Positions 25,483-34,470 of a stretch of DNA of 64,000 nt are shown piece after piece; position 1 is the first letter of the stretch; every line of letters begins with the position of its first letter. Made by a program: the position numbers and the translations under genes. Source of the DNA: Candidatus Gordonibacter avicola (lineage in GTDB: Bacteria > Actinomycetota > Coriobacteriia > Coriobacteriales > Eggerthellaceae); assembly GCA_019113915.1 (NCBI GenBank), contig DXGM01000013.1, positions 1 to 64,000 of the forward strand, read 5' to 3'. Under the pieces are notes generated by a model, which saw only the letters and a list, made by a program, of their open reading frames with translations, searched no databases and was not told the DNA's origin.

Positions 25483-27803
25483 ACATTGCATCGGCGAAGC
25501 AGCAGATAAAAGATGCCGTGGAGGCGTATTTGGAGCGGGACGACGCGGGTTTGCCCCTCATTGCGCCCGTGAACCAGCGCCCGCTGTTCTTGCTGGGTGC
25601 GCCCGGCATTGGCAAGACGGCCATCATGGAGCAGGTGGCCCGTGAGCTGGGCATTGGCATTGTGTCGTACTCGATGACGCACCACACCCGCCAAAGCGCC
25701 CTCGGTCTGCCGCGCATCGTTTCGCGCGAATTCGAAGGGTTCGCATACGAGGCCTCCGAGTACACGATGTCGGAGATTGTGGCTGCGCTCTACGACTACA
25801 TGGAGCGCACGGGGCTGCGCCAGGGCATTCTGTTTTTGGACGAAATCAACTGTGTGTCCGAGACGCTGTACCCGTCCATGTTGCAGTTTCTCCAGTTCAA
25901 GACCTTCGGCAAGCATCGGGTGCCCGACGGCTGGGTGGTGGTGTGTGCCGGCAATCCGCCGGAATATAACCGCTCGGTGCACGAGTTCGACATTGTGACG
26001 CTTGACCGTCTGCGCGAAATTGACGTGGAACCCGACTACGCTTCCTGGAAAAGTTACGCGACGGAGTGCGGGCTGCACCCGGCCGTCACCACGTTTTTGG
26101 AGACGAAGCGCGAGTGCTTTTATAAGGTAGAGGCGAAGCCCGGCGGCGGTAAGGCGTTCGTGACGGCGCGCGGTTGGGAGGACTTGGCGCACATCATTGC
26201 CGTGCACGAGGAACGGGGCAAGCCGGTGAATCGGGAACTGGTGGCCCAGTTTGTGCGCGACGACGAAATTGCCGACCAGTTTGCCGTGTACTATGCGCTG
26301 TTCGAGAAGTATCGTTCGGACTATCAAGTGGATGCCATTCTCGCCGGTGAGGTGGGCGAGGCGGTGAAGAACCGCGCGCGGCAGGCGCCGTTTGACGAGC
26401 GCATTGCGCTGGTGAGTTTGGTGCTGGATGTGCTCGCGCGGGAGTGCGCGCAGGTGCTCGACCGCGAAGCGGTGGTGCTGGCCGTGCGCGATGAGTTGCG
26501 CGCGTGCAAGGCTGACCTTGTGGGTGGCGCGTCGGTGCAGGACGTGCTGGTTCCACGCATTGCCGAGCGTGAGGCGGCTCTCGCGCGCAAGGTGGCTTCG
26601 GGTACGGCGGCTGAATCGGTCGTGCGCACGGAGCGGCTGGTGGTGGCGCTGCTGAAAGAGTTCGCGTCTGCGTGCACGCTTGCGCGTACCGAGGCGGGTG
26701 CGGCGGCGTTCGACACCATTCAGCAGGCGTACAAGACTGAGGTGGCAGGGCTTGAGCCGGCGGCCGCGGCAGCCAGCGCAAAGATGGACAACGCCTTCAC
26801 CTTTGTTGACGAGTGTTTTGGCGACCGCGAGATGCTGGTGTTCATGGCCGAGCTGGCCACGCGCCGCCCGACCACCCAGTTTGTCGCGCACTACGGCAAC
26901 GAGTCGTACTACGCGCACAACCAGGAGTTACAGGTGGACTCGGCGCGCATGGGGCTGGCCGAGCGCGCCAGCATGCTGGAAGATTTGAACGAGAACATCA
27001 AGCTGGCCGAGGGCCGCACGAGTGAGGCGCGGGCCGCCGTAGGGCTGTCGGTGGGCATGCGCGCGACGGCCGAGCGCGCGAACGGGGCTGACGAAACGGC
27101 CCTACGCGAGCACTACCAGGGCAAACAGTTCGAATACGGCTTCACCAGTGTGTGCAAGATGCTGCTGCCGGTGTCTGAGCTCAAGGGTAAGACGGTGCTC
27201 GACGTATGTTGTCGGCGCGGCCGCGGCGTGTACAAGCTGGGTGCCATGGTGGGCAATGACGGCACGGCCTGGGGCATCGACTGGAACGCCGCCTACATTG
27301 AAGAGGCGAAAGACGGGATGGAGCGTGCGTGGCGCGAGAGCGGGCTTGCGCGCAACAACATGGAGTTTCGCGTGGCCTGCCCCGAGGACCTCATTGCCGC
27401 CGGTATTGGCTCGGGTACCATGGATGTAGTGTACGTGAACAACGTCATCACGCTGTTCTACGACCAGGAACGTGCCCTTGCGGAATGCGCACGTGTGCTG
27501 AAGCCAGGCGGGCTGCTCATCCTGGAGACTATTTTCGCCGATCAACCGCGCAATGAAGACGTGGTCACGCGTGCCCGAGCGCTCGGCAACAGTATCCAAG
27601 CCGCCCGCACCAAGGAAGAAAACTACGCCTGGCTGACTGCCGCCGGTTTTGACGAACCATCGGTCGAAGATGAATATGAGGTAGAGGCAAGCCGCGGCTA
27701 CAAAGCCGACCATGCGGTAGCCATCGTAGAAGGCGACGAGGACGTGCACTACCGCGCCGTATCCCTCTACATCCGCAAGCCGCAGCAGGGAGGAAGGGCG
27801 TGA
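25479..27803 (+). CDS. MoxR-type AAA+ ATPase fused to a SAM-dependent methyltransferase
   Basis: 774 residues in one uninterrupted frame. Residues 1-300 are a MoxR/dynein-type AAA+ module (Walker A GAPGIGKT 40-47, Walker B ILFLDE 117-122). Residues about 300-540 are helical. Residues about 545-774 are a class I methyltransferase resembling ArsM-like enzymes, with motif I VLDVCCRRGRGVYKLG (573-588), the acidic loop GIDW, and ALAECARVLKPGGLLILET. The start overlaps the VWA gene stop, so the two are coupled. MoxR ATPases pair with VWA proteins, but a methyltransferase tail is unusual. A lost stop codon joining two genes is the alternative; no internal ribosome site was noticed. Confidence 0.82.
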   Translation: MNIASAKQQIKDAVEAYLERDDAGLPLIAPVNQRPLFLLGAPGIGKTAIMEQVARELGIGIVSYSMTHHTRQSALGLPRIVSREFEGFAYEASEYTMSEIVAALYDYMERTGLRQGILFLDEINCVSETLYPSMLQFLQFKTFGKHRVPDGWVVVCAGNPPEYNRSVHEFDIVTLDRLREIDVEPDYASWKSYATECGLHPAVTTFLETKRECFYKVEAKPGGGKAFVTARGWEDLAHIIAVHEERGKPVNRELVAQFVRDDEIADQFAVYYALFEKYRSDYQVDAILAGEVGEAVKNRARQAPFDERIALVSLVLDVLARECAQVLDREAVVLAVRDELRACKADLVGGASVQDVLVPRIAEREAALARKVASGTAAESVVRTERLVVALLKEFASACTLARTEAGAAAFDTIQQAYKTEVAGLEPAAAAASAKMDNAFTFVDECFGDREMLVFMAELATRRPTTQFVAHYGNESYYAHNQELQVDSARMGLAERASMLEDLNENIKLAEGRTSEARAAVGLSVGMRATAERANGADETALREHYQGKQFEYGFTSVCKMLLPVSELKGKTVLDVCCRRGRGVYKLGAMVGNDGTAWGIDWNAAYIEEAKDGMERAWRESGLARNNMEFRVACPEDLIAAGIGSGTMDVVYVNNVITLFYDQERALAECARVLKPGGLLILETIFADQPRNEDVVTRARALGNSIQAARTKEENYAWLTAAGFDEPSVEDEYEVEASRGYKADHAVAIVEGDEDVHYRAVSLYIRKPQQGGRA

Positions 27804-27952
27804 GCCACCCCGTTGTCATACATAGTGCGCAAATGTGTTCTACAACCGGTGAGCAGGGGCTTTCGGGGAGCGATTGCACCCGCTGTACAGGCAGTTTGTT
27901 TTTTATACTCGTAAGCGATAGTGAAACCAGATAATCGCTTGGAGGCTTGCCT

Positions 27953-29035
27953 ATGCAGACACAACGACACTCACTCATTGAGATACTGGGAACACCCGAC
28001 GTTCGCTTCGTGGTTCCCGCGTACCAGCGCCGCTATTCGTGGGGGCTTCGCCAGTGCCGGGAGCTGTGGCTTGATGTGCAGCGCGCCGCGCGGGCGCAGG
28101 CGCCGCACTTTGTAGGCACGTTGCTGTATGCGCGGGAAGCGAGCGACACGGACGGCCTGGAGCGACGCTCCATCATCGACGGTCAGCAGCGGCTGACCAC
28201 GCTCACGCTTCTTATGGTGGCGCTCGTGCGTTACCTGGAAGCGCGGGGGAGCGCGCTTGCTGATGGGGATGCGCATGCGCTGCGCGACTGCTACTTGCGC
28301 GTGGGTGCGGGGAAGCGGGCGGCAGGCAAACTAGTGTTGTCGCGCAACGACCGCGACACCCTGTTTGCGGTTGTTGCGGGCGCGGCGCTGCCGGAGAATC
28401 CCGCGGAAAACATCATGCAGAACCTGGCGTTTTTTCAGGAGCAGATGGAGGCCGAGGGCTTTGACGCCACCTATGCGTGGAGTGGTGTGAAGCAGCTCTT
28501 CGTCATTGGGGCTGAGACAGGTGGGGCTGACAACGCCCAGCTCATCTTCGAAAGCTTGAACTCGAAGGGCGTGCCGCTGACCACGGCCGACCTCGTGCGG
28601 AACTATCTACTGCTTGCGGAAAGCCACGAAGAACAGGCGCGACTCTACGACGAATACTGGGGCCCCATTGAGGGCATGTTCCAGCCCGACCCCGGCTCGT
28701 TGCGGTTGGACAATGCCATTCAGGGATGGCTCAGCGTGCGCTTCCGCAAGGTGCGCGCCAAAGGGCCTGATGAGGTGTACAGCGTATTCAAGCAGTACGT
28801 GGAGGATGAGTTTGATGGCACAACGGAGGGGCTTTTGCGCGAGTTGCGCAACTTCTGCCTCGTGTGGGCCGAGAACTACCGCTATCACGCCGTGAAGAAG
28901 TACAAGTCGGCCTTCAGCTGGGCAACGAATGGGGCCGCAACGTTGGTGTCGGGTCGTCCGCTGAAGAAAAGCGACGACGAAGCCTATGCCGAGAAGGTCC
29001 GCGCGGATCTTCAGGCTGTCGACGAGTCACTGTGA
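27953..29035 (+). CDS. DUF262 domain protein (GmrS-like), copy 1
   Basis: 360 residues. N-terminal DUF262 domain with VPAYQRRYSWG (about 20-30) and the signature IDGQQRLTTLTLL (about 75-87), the ParB/Srx-like nucleotide-hydrolysing fold of GmrSD type IV restriction enzymes, then helical sequence with FESLNSKGVPLTTADLVRN. The C-terminal DUF1524 His-Asn-His nuclease half found in full-length GmrSD (usually over 550 residues) is absent. GGAGG lies upstream of ATG 27953. Eleven bases separate it from its paralogue. A defence role is plausible but unproven. Confidence 0.82.
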   Translation: MQTQRHSLIEILGTPDVRFVVPAYQRRYSWGLRQCRELWLDVQRAARAQAPHFVGTLLYAREASDTDGLERRSIIDGQQRLTTLTLLMVALVRYLEARGSALADGDAHALRDCYLRVGAGKRAAGKLVLSRNDRDTLFAVVAGAALPENPAENIMQNLAFFQEQMEAEGFDATYAWSGVKQLFVIGAETGGADNAQLIFESLNSKGVPLTTADLVRNYLLLAESHEEQARLYDEYWGPIEGMFQPDPGSLRLDNAIQGWLSVRFRKVRAKGPDEVYSVFKQYVEDEFDGTTEGLLRELRNFCLVWAENYRYHAVKKYKSAFSWATNGAATLVSGRPLKKSDDEAYAEKVRADLQAVDESL

Positions 29036-29046
29036 GGTGAGAAGCT

Positions 29047-30078
29047 ATGATTATTAAACAACAGATGCTTCTCGATTTTTTGGGGACACCTGACGTGCAG
29101 TTGATTATTCCCGTGTATCAGCGTGTGTATGCGTGGGGCGCGCGCCAGTGTGACGGCTTATTTGATGACATCATGCGCGCCGGGCGCGCTGAGCGCACGC
29201 ACTTTGTGGGCACCGTGTTGTACGTGCCCGAGCTCGGGGCTGCTGGCGTGGGAACGCGCTTTGATGTGATTGACGGGCAGCAGCGCCTGGCCACGCTCAC
29301 GCTGTTGCTTGCGGCGTTGCGCGACTACGTGCGTGATGCGGGGTATGCGCTTGAGGGTGTTGATGCTGCAGGCATTGACCAGCGCTTTCTTCATGTCGAT
29401 GGGGTGGAAGGCGTGGGCAAGCTGGTGTTGTCGCGTGCCGATCGCGCCACGTTGGAGGCAGTTATTGCGGGTGCGGAACTTCCCGGCGAAGATGACGTGT
29501 CGGCGAATGTGGTGGCGAACTACGAGCACTTCCGCGCACGGATGCGCGAGGGCTTTGCGGCTGATGAGGCGCAGGTGCTCTGGCGTGGCATGCAGCAGCT
29601 GCTGGTGATAACCGCCGAGCTTGATGGCGAGGATCGCCCGCAGGTGGTGTTCGAGAGCCTGAACTCCAAGGGCATGCCGCTGACCACGGCCGACCTCGTG
29701 CGCAATCTTATGCTGGTGAGCGTGGGTTACGACGAGCAAACGCGCCTCTACGAGCGCTACTGGGCACCCATCGAGCGGCTGTTCGGCGACGACCCGGGTG
29801 GCGTGCGGTTGAACGCCGCGCTGCACGGATGGCTCGCGGTGACGGCGCCGCGGCTGCATGTGGGTAGCGCTGATGAGGTGTACGGCGCCTTCAAAACCTA
29901 CTTGGAGGACCTGCACACGGGCACGCTTGAAGAGTTGCTGATTGGCTTGAAGGGCTTTTGCGAGACCTTCGCCGCCAAGTCGCAGGACTCCGGTGCGGCG
30001 CGCGCCACGGCGCATGCGACATGGGGAAACGGCAAGGTGGAAGGCATCATCTCAGAAAGGAAGCTCTTCGGCGACTAG
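29047..30078 (+). CDS. DUF262 domain protein (GmrS-like), copy 2
   Basis: 343 residues, a diverged tandem paralogue of the preceding gene. Shared blocks include LGTPDVQLIIPVYQRVYAWG, HFVGTVLY, IDGQQRLATLTLL, GKLVLSRADR, FESLNSKGMPLTTADLVRN and the EVYGAFKTYLED region. It too ends before any DUF1524 nuclease domain. AGGTGAGAAGCT upstream; followed after 22 bases by the radical SAM gene. Two adjacent copies suggest a heteromer or different target ranges. Confidence 0.82.
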   Translation: MIIKQQMLLDFLGTPDVQLIIPVYQRVYAWGARQCDGLFDDIMRAGRAERTHFVGTVLYVPELGAAGVGTRFDVIDGQQRLATLTLLLAALRDYVRDAGYALEGVDAAGIDQRFLHVDGVEGVGKLVLSRADRATLEAVIAGAELPGEDDVSANVVANYEHFRARMREGFAADEAQVLWRGMQQLLVITAELDGEDRPQVVFESLNSKGMPLTTADLVRNLMLVSVGYDEQTRLYERYWAPIERLFGDDPGGVRLNAALHGWLAVTAPRLHVGSADEVYGAFKTYLEDLHTGTLEELLIGLKGFCETFAAKSQDSGAARATAHATWGNGKVEGIISERKLFGD

Positions 30079-30100
30079 GGGCGGAAGAGGGAGAAGATAG

Positions 30101-31417
30101 ATGACGACGAACGGAGCAGGAATGGGTAACGAGGCAGTGGAGCGAGCGCTGGCGGAGTACGCGGCGGTGGGGGAGCGCTACGTGCGGGAACTTGAGCGCA
30201 AGGGGCTTGTGTTCGCCGAGGCGAATGCGGGGGCGTCACGCTGCGCTGAGTTGCGGGCCGAGTTGGCGGCGCGCGGCGTTCAGGTGCGCAACGCCGGGGC
30301 CAGCCTGAGTGTGGGGCACCTGTCGCCGGCGTGCGTGGAGTGCACGGGCAACCGCGGGTCGGAGACGTTTTCCACCACGTTCAAGTGCCACCGCGATTGC
30401 TACTTCTGCTTCAACCACAACCAGCCCGACTACGAGAAGTTCTTCCGCGAGGGTTGCCCCTGGGAGGAAACGCTGGCGCGCTCGGCGGCTGAAAACGAGT
30501 CGCTTGCCTGTGTGGGCTTGACCGGCGGCGAGCCGCTGCTTGACCTGGAGAACGCCCTGCGGCTGCTGAAGCGCACGGATGAGGTGTGGCCCGACGCGCA
30601 CACGCGCCTGTACACCTCGGGTGATTTGCTTACCGAAGAGAGCGCCACGCTGTTGCAGGCGGCGGGCCTCGACGAAATCCGCTTCAGCGTGAAGGACGAT
30701 GACGCCCCTGATCAGCAGGATCGCGTGATTGCCGCGCTGCGCCTCGCGAAGCGCTTCATTCCCTCTGTCATGGTGGAGATGCCCGTCATCCCGGGCGCGA
30801 AGGAGCACATGCAAGACCTCTTCCGCCGCTTTCAAGAGGTGGGCATCGACGGCATTAACCTGCTGGAGTTCTGCTTCCCGTTTTGTAACTGGGACGAATT
30901 CGCGCGCCGCGGTTTCGTGCTGAAGAACCCGCCGTTTGAGGTGATGTATGACTACGGCTACTCGGGCGGATTGGCGGTGGACGGCAGCGAGGAACTTATT
31001 CTGGAGCTGATGCAGTGGGCGCTCGACGAAGGGCTCACGTTTGGCATGCACTACTGCTCGCTTGAGAACAAGCACCGCAGCGAGATTCGCCAGAAAAACG
31101 AGCCGGCCGCCCATGCGCACCCGTGCCTTACGTTTGATGAGAGCGACTTCTTCCTGAAAACGGCGAAGGTGTTCGGGCCGGACATTCCGGTGGCGCGTCC
31201 CGTGCTTGAGGCGGCGGGCTGCACCGACTTCATGGAGGATACTGACGAAGATTCGCTCGCCTTTCCGCTGCGCTTCCTGGACGTGCTGCGCGACCTTACG
31301 CGCCCCGATGACACGCCCCTCACGCCCATGACCTGCTTCTTCGTACACGAGCACGACGAAGGCGGCAGCTACCTGATAGACGTCGCACTGCGCCCGGCAC
31401 CCGAGCATGCAGGTTAG
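30101..31417 (+). CDS. Radical SAM enzyme of unknown substrate
   Basis: 438 residues with the radical SAM cluster motif CHRDCYFC (Cys96, Cys100, Cys103), the SAM-binding GGEP in LTGGEPLLDL, and a TIM-barrel-like pattern to about residue 320. A CVEC pair (Cys78/81) just upstream and cysteines in the C-terminal third (HYCSLENK; HAHPCLTFDE) could hold an auxiliary cluster. It follows the two DUF262 genes by 22 bases on the same strand. The substrate cannot be deduced. Confidence 0.85.
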   Translation: MTTNGAGMGNEAVERALAEYAAVGERYVRELERKGLVFAEANAGASRCAELRAELAARGVQVRNAGASLSVGHLSPACVECTGNRGSETFSTTFKCHRDCYFCFNHNQPDYEKFFREGCPWEETLARSAAENESLACVGLTGGEPLLDLENALRLLKRTDEVWPDAHTRLYTSGDLLTEESATLLQAAGLDEIRFSVKDDDAPDQQDRVIAALRLAKRFIPSVMVEMPVIPGAKEHMQDLFRRFQEVGIDGINLLEFCFPFCNWDEFARRGFVLKNPPFEVMYDYGYSGGLAVDGSEELILELMQWALDEGLTFGMHYCSLENKHRSEIRQKNEPAAHAHPCLTFDESDFFLKTAKVFGPDIPVARPVLEAAGCTDFMEDTDEDSLAFPLRFLDVLRDLTRPDDTPLTPMTCFFVHEHDEGGSYLIDVALRPAPEHAG

Positions 31418-31585
31418 ATGAGGGGATGCGGATGAAGCGGTTTTCGCCTGACTGAGGGGCGCTTATGACGAGGGGTTTCGATGCTGGTATGGTACAATGA
31501 TCATCCCCCTTTTTACCAGGAACTATCGCTTGCGCTTGCGCGCGAGCGTTTCAGTAATCACGCAGGACATCGAAGGAGAATCCAC

Positions 31586-32104
31586 ATGCAACTTGGTTCC
31601 ACGGTCACACTTATTTACACGGGCACGCTTGAAGACGGCACGGTGTTTGGTCACGCCACCAAAGAGGAACCCATGAAGTTCCAAACCGGCATGGACATGA
31701 CCATCGACGGCTTTGAGGCCGCCATCCTTGAGATGAACGAGGTGGGCGAAAAGAAGACGTTCGTGGTTGATCAGTACGCCGGATATGGCGAGTACCTGGA
31801 CGACTACACTACGAAGATTCCGCTGGAGCAAATTCCCGTGGATAACATCAAGGTAGGCAGGCGCATTTGGCTGTCGAGCAGCGAGGACGGCGCGCCCATG
31901 CCGGCCACCGTGTTGGCCGTGGAAGGCGGCGTGGCCACGTTCGATTTGAACCACCCCCTCGCGGGCAAAGACCTCACGTTTGAGGTGGAACTGCTGGAGA
32001 TTGAGGACGCTCCCGAGGACTTCGTTTCCGCAGCTGAGAAGGCCAAGCACCTGAAGGAGCAGTCGAAGCTTCTGGGCGGCGACCAGGCCTCGGACTTCCG
32101 CTAG
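31586..32104 (+). CDS. FKBP-type peptidyl-prolyl isomerase (SlyD-like)
   Basis: 172 residues: split FKBP domain with VTLIYTGTLEDGTVFG at the N-terminus, an insert-in-flap region (GYGEYLDDYTTKIPLEQIP) and the closing strand DLNHPLAGKDLTFEVELLEIE, the layout of SlyD-type chaperone isomerases. The His-rich metal tail of E. coli SlyD is missing; the C-terminus is a short charged helix. AAGGAG precedes ATG 31586, and the longer upstream frame lacks coding character. Confidence 0.88.
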   Translation: MQLGSTVTLIYTGTLEDGTVFGHATKEEPMKFQTGMDMTIDGFEAAILEMNEVGEKKTFVVDQYAGYGEYLDDYTTKIPLEQIPVDNIKVGRRIWLSSSEDGAPMPATVLAVEGGVATFDLNHPLAGKDLTFEVELLEIEDAPEDFVSAAEKAKHLKEQSKLLGGDQASDFR

Positions 32105-32115
32105 GAGTTTTGAGC

Positions 32116-32418
32116 ATGTGCTGGTCATGCAATCCCATCTGCGGTGGCTGCCGACCGCCGCGCAAGCGCCCGGTGAAGTGTCCCGAGTGCGGCATGTTTA
32201 ATGCCGTTGACCTGGAGCATTTCTCGGAACCCAACCCGTGTTCCAAGTGCGGTGCCGATCTGACAGAGCTGGCGCTGCCTGAACCGGTGGTGTGTACCAT
32301 CTGCGGCGAGGTGTGTTACAACTCCTGTCGCAAGGGGCGCACGGAGCAGCCGGATGACGCGCGCGGCACGTGTCAGGTGCGCGTAGCGAAACCGTTCAGG
32401 CCGCAAGATGCGGTGTAG
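32116..32418 (+). CDS. Cys-rich zinc-ribbon protein
   Basis: 100 residues with four CxxC-type knuckles: CWSCNPICGGC, VKCPECG, NPCSKCG and VVCTICGEVCYNSC. It is likely to bind two or more zinc ions, or Fe-S clusters. ATG 32116 has GGAG nine bases upstream. It starts 11 bases after the isomerase gene. The MCxxx start and CPECG ribbon recall the MCFRPA proteins at 17611 and 47387, but the tail differs. Function unknown. Confidence 0.7.
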   Translation: MCWSCNPICGGCRPPRKRPVKCPECGMFNAVDLEHFSEPNPCSKCGADLTELALPEPVVCTICGEVCYNSCRKGRTEQPDDARGTCQVRVAKPFRPQDAV

Positions 32419-32451
32419 AAGCGGCGCGGTAACAGTAACAAACATTTTTTG

Positions 32452-32514
32452 CCTGCCAGGTTGACCGTAGGGCAAGGGCTTTGCCCTTGCCGCCAACTAC
32501 GTTGACCTGGCAGG
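32452..32514. repeat. Composite REP/terminator repeat
   Basis: Outer arms CCTGCCAGGT (32452-32461) and ACCTGGCAGG (32505-32514) enclose a GTAG-headed palindrome at 32465-32492 (GTAGGGCAAGGG ... CCCTTGCC), then TTTATTTTTG. The same composite recurs at 49675-49738. It lies between the convergent zinc-ribbon and serine dehydratase genes and probably terminates both. Confidence 0.8.
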
Positions 32515-32580
32515 TTTATTTTTGTTGAGTAGCAAGGGAAACCTTGTCCAGCGAACTACCTGCCTGCGCTTTGCGGCGTG

Positions 32581-34194
32581 CTAGGCGCGGGCGGCGCACC
32601 AGGCGCAGGCGCTCGGGGCGGCGGCGATGCCACCAAGCGCGCTTTCGCGCAGTTCGAAGGGGAGTGCGCGGCCGACTGCGTCAAGCGCGGCCACCGTTTC
32701 GTCGAAGCCTACGAGGTTGTTCACGCCAGCGAGGGCAATTTGGGCGCTGATAAGAGCCACGCCCGTCGCGGCGGCGTTGCGCTTCTGGCAGGGCACTTCC
32801 ACGAGGCCGCCCACCGGATCACACACAAGCCCCATGAGCGAAGTGAGCGCGTTCGCGGCGGCATTGAGGGCTGCGGCGGGCGAGCCGCCGGCCATCTCTA
32901 CCGCGGCTGCAGCGGCCATGGCGGCCGCCGCGCCAATTTCCGCCTGACAGCCTCCTTCAGCGCCCGACACCGTGGCGTTGCGGGCGATGAGTAGGCCGAC
33001 TGCTCCTGCAGCCAGAAGGCCGCGGCGCAAGGTGGTTGCGTCGAAGCCGCGCGTTTCTTCCAGCGCCAGCAGCACGCCGGGTACCACGCCCGCCGAGCCC
33101 GCCGTGGGTGCGGCCACAATTACACCCATGGAGGCGTTCGTTTCCAACACGGCCAGGGCATACTCGGCCGCGCGGGCGGCAGTGCCATCGAGCACGGCCA
33201 CGCCCCGCTCGCGCGCACGATGCACGTCACGGGCTTCGCCGCCGATGAGGCCACCCATGGAGGGCGTGGGCTCCGTGAGGGGCTGGACGGCTGAGGCGCG
33301 CATGACAGCAAGCGCCCGATCGGCGTAGGCCAGCGTGCCGCAGGTGTGTCCATCCAGCGCAGCAAGCGCTTCCTCGCGCGCAAGCAGCGCATCGGCCAGG
33401 CCGCCGCCCTGGTGTGCGCAGCGTTCCAGCAACTCAGCGCCTGAAGTGAAGTCGCAGGCGACGAAGCGCTCTTCCGCGCCTTCGGCCGGCACGGTTGCGC
33501 CGGGAGCATGTGCGCCGTGGGGCGTGTCGGCGGGCACCACGCGCACGTCACGCACGGCGGCGCAGCGCTCGATGGCATCCTTCACCTGGGGCGGCACCTC
33601 GCCGTCCAACTCCATGATGGTGAACGCCTCCAAGCCGCGGCGCGTGCGATACACGCGCGTGGTGGCAATGTTCACGTCGTGCTCCGAGAGGCTGCTGGCA
33701 ATGTGCGCGAGCACGCCGGTCACGTCGCGCTGACGCACCACGAGGCTGGTGCGTTCGCCCGTGAGATCGACGTCGATGCCGTCGATGCGCCTGATGACAG
33801 CCGCCCCGCCGCCCACGCTGACGCCGCGCACCTCAAGGATGGCGCCCTCTTCGGCTTCAAGATGGATGTCCACGGTGTTGGGGTGATCGACCTCCGTTTC
33901 GCGATCACACGTAAACGAAAACGTGAGGCCCGCCGCGCGTGCCCGCTCGAAGGAATCGCGTACGCCCAGGTCATCGGGCGCGAGTCCCATAAGGCCCGCC
34001 ACGAGCGCCTTGTCGGTGCCATGTCCCGTGCGCGTGTGGGCGAACGAGCCGTAGAGCGTGAACGCGGCGCGCACGGGAGGTGCGGCCAGAAGGCTGCGCG
34101 CCATGCGGGCGATGCGCAGCGCGCCCGCCGTGTGCGAGCTGGAGGGCCCCACCATGAGCGGGCCTATGATGTCGGAGAACCCGAATGTTTCCAT
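32581..34194 (-). CDS. sdaA: L-serine dehydratase, iron-sulfur type, single chain
   Basis: Deaminates L-serine to pyruvate and ammonia with a catalytic [4Fe-4S] cluster. 537 residues combining the beta part (GPSSSHTAGALR at 16-27, ACT-like domain about 145-215) and the alpha part, with cluster cysteines Cys416 (EGGCQAEIG), Cys458 (VCDPVGG) and Cys469 (VPCQKRN). AAAGGA precedes ATG 34194; a much longer upstream frame is non-coding. Serine fermentation fits an amino-acid-using anaerobe. Confidence 0.95.
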   Translation of the reverse strand: METFGFSDIIGPLMVGPSSSHTAGALRIARMARSLLAAPPVRAAFTLYGSFAHTRTGHGTDKALVAGLMGLAPDDLGVRDSFERARAAGLTFSFTCDRETEVDHPNTVDIHLEAEEGAILEVRGVSVGGGAAVIRRIDGIDVDLTGERTSLVVRQRDVTGVLAHIASSLSEHDVNIATTRVYRTRRGLEAFTIMELDGEVPPQVKDAIERCAAVRDVRVVPADTPHGAHAPGATVPAEGAEERFVACDFTSGAELLERCAHQGGGLADALLAREEALAALDGHTCGTLAYADRALAVMRASAVQPLTEPTPSMGGLIGGEARDVHRARERGVAVLDGTAARAAEYALAVLETNASMGVIVAAPTAGSAGVVPGVLLALEETRGFDATTLRRGLLAAGAVGLLIARNATVSGAEGGCQAEIGAAAAMAAAAAVEMAGGSPAAALNAAANALTSLMGLVCDPVGGLVEVPCQKRNAAATGVALISAQIALAGVNNLVGFDETVAALDAVGRALPFELRESALGGIAAAPSACAWCAARA

Positions 34195-34470
34195 GCGTGT
34201 CCTTTCGCGTGGTGAATCTGGCGGTACCCGCGCGCTGCGGCGCGGGGCTGCGGCGCTATCGTAGCGCACTCGCGTCTGTTCGGGCCCGTCGGCCGACCGA
34301 ATCTTGAGATTCCGCGACGAATCGGCCGCGCGCCGGGTCAAGCGCGGCGGCATCGCTATACTGGTCGCATCAGCGCCGCGAGCCCGCAGGCCGCGGCAGA
34401 ATTTTCCACAAGGCAGACGATACCTGCACGGCGCCCCGCCCGGGGTTGCGTGCGGCAAAGGAGCGATACC

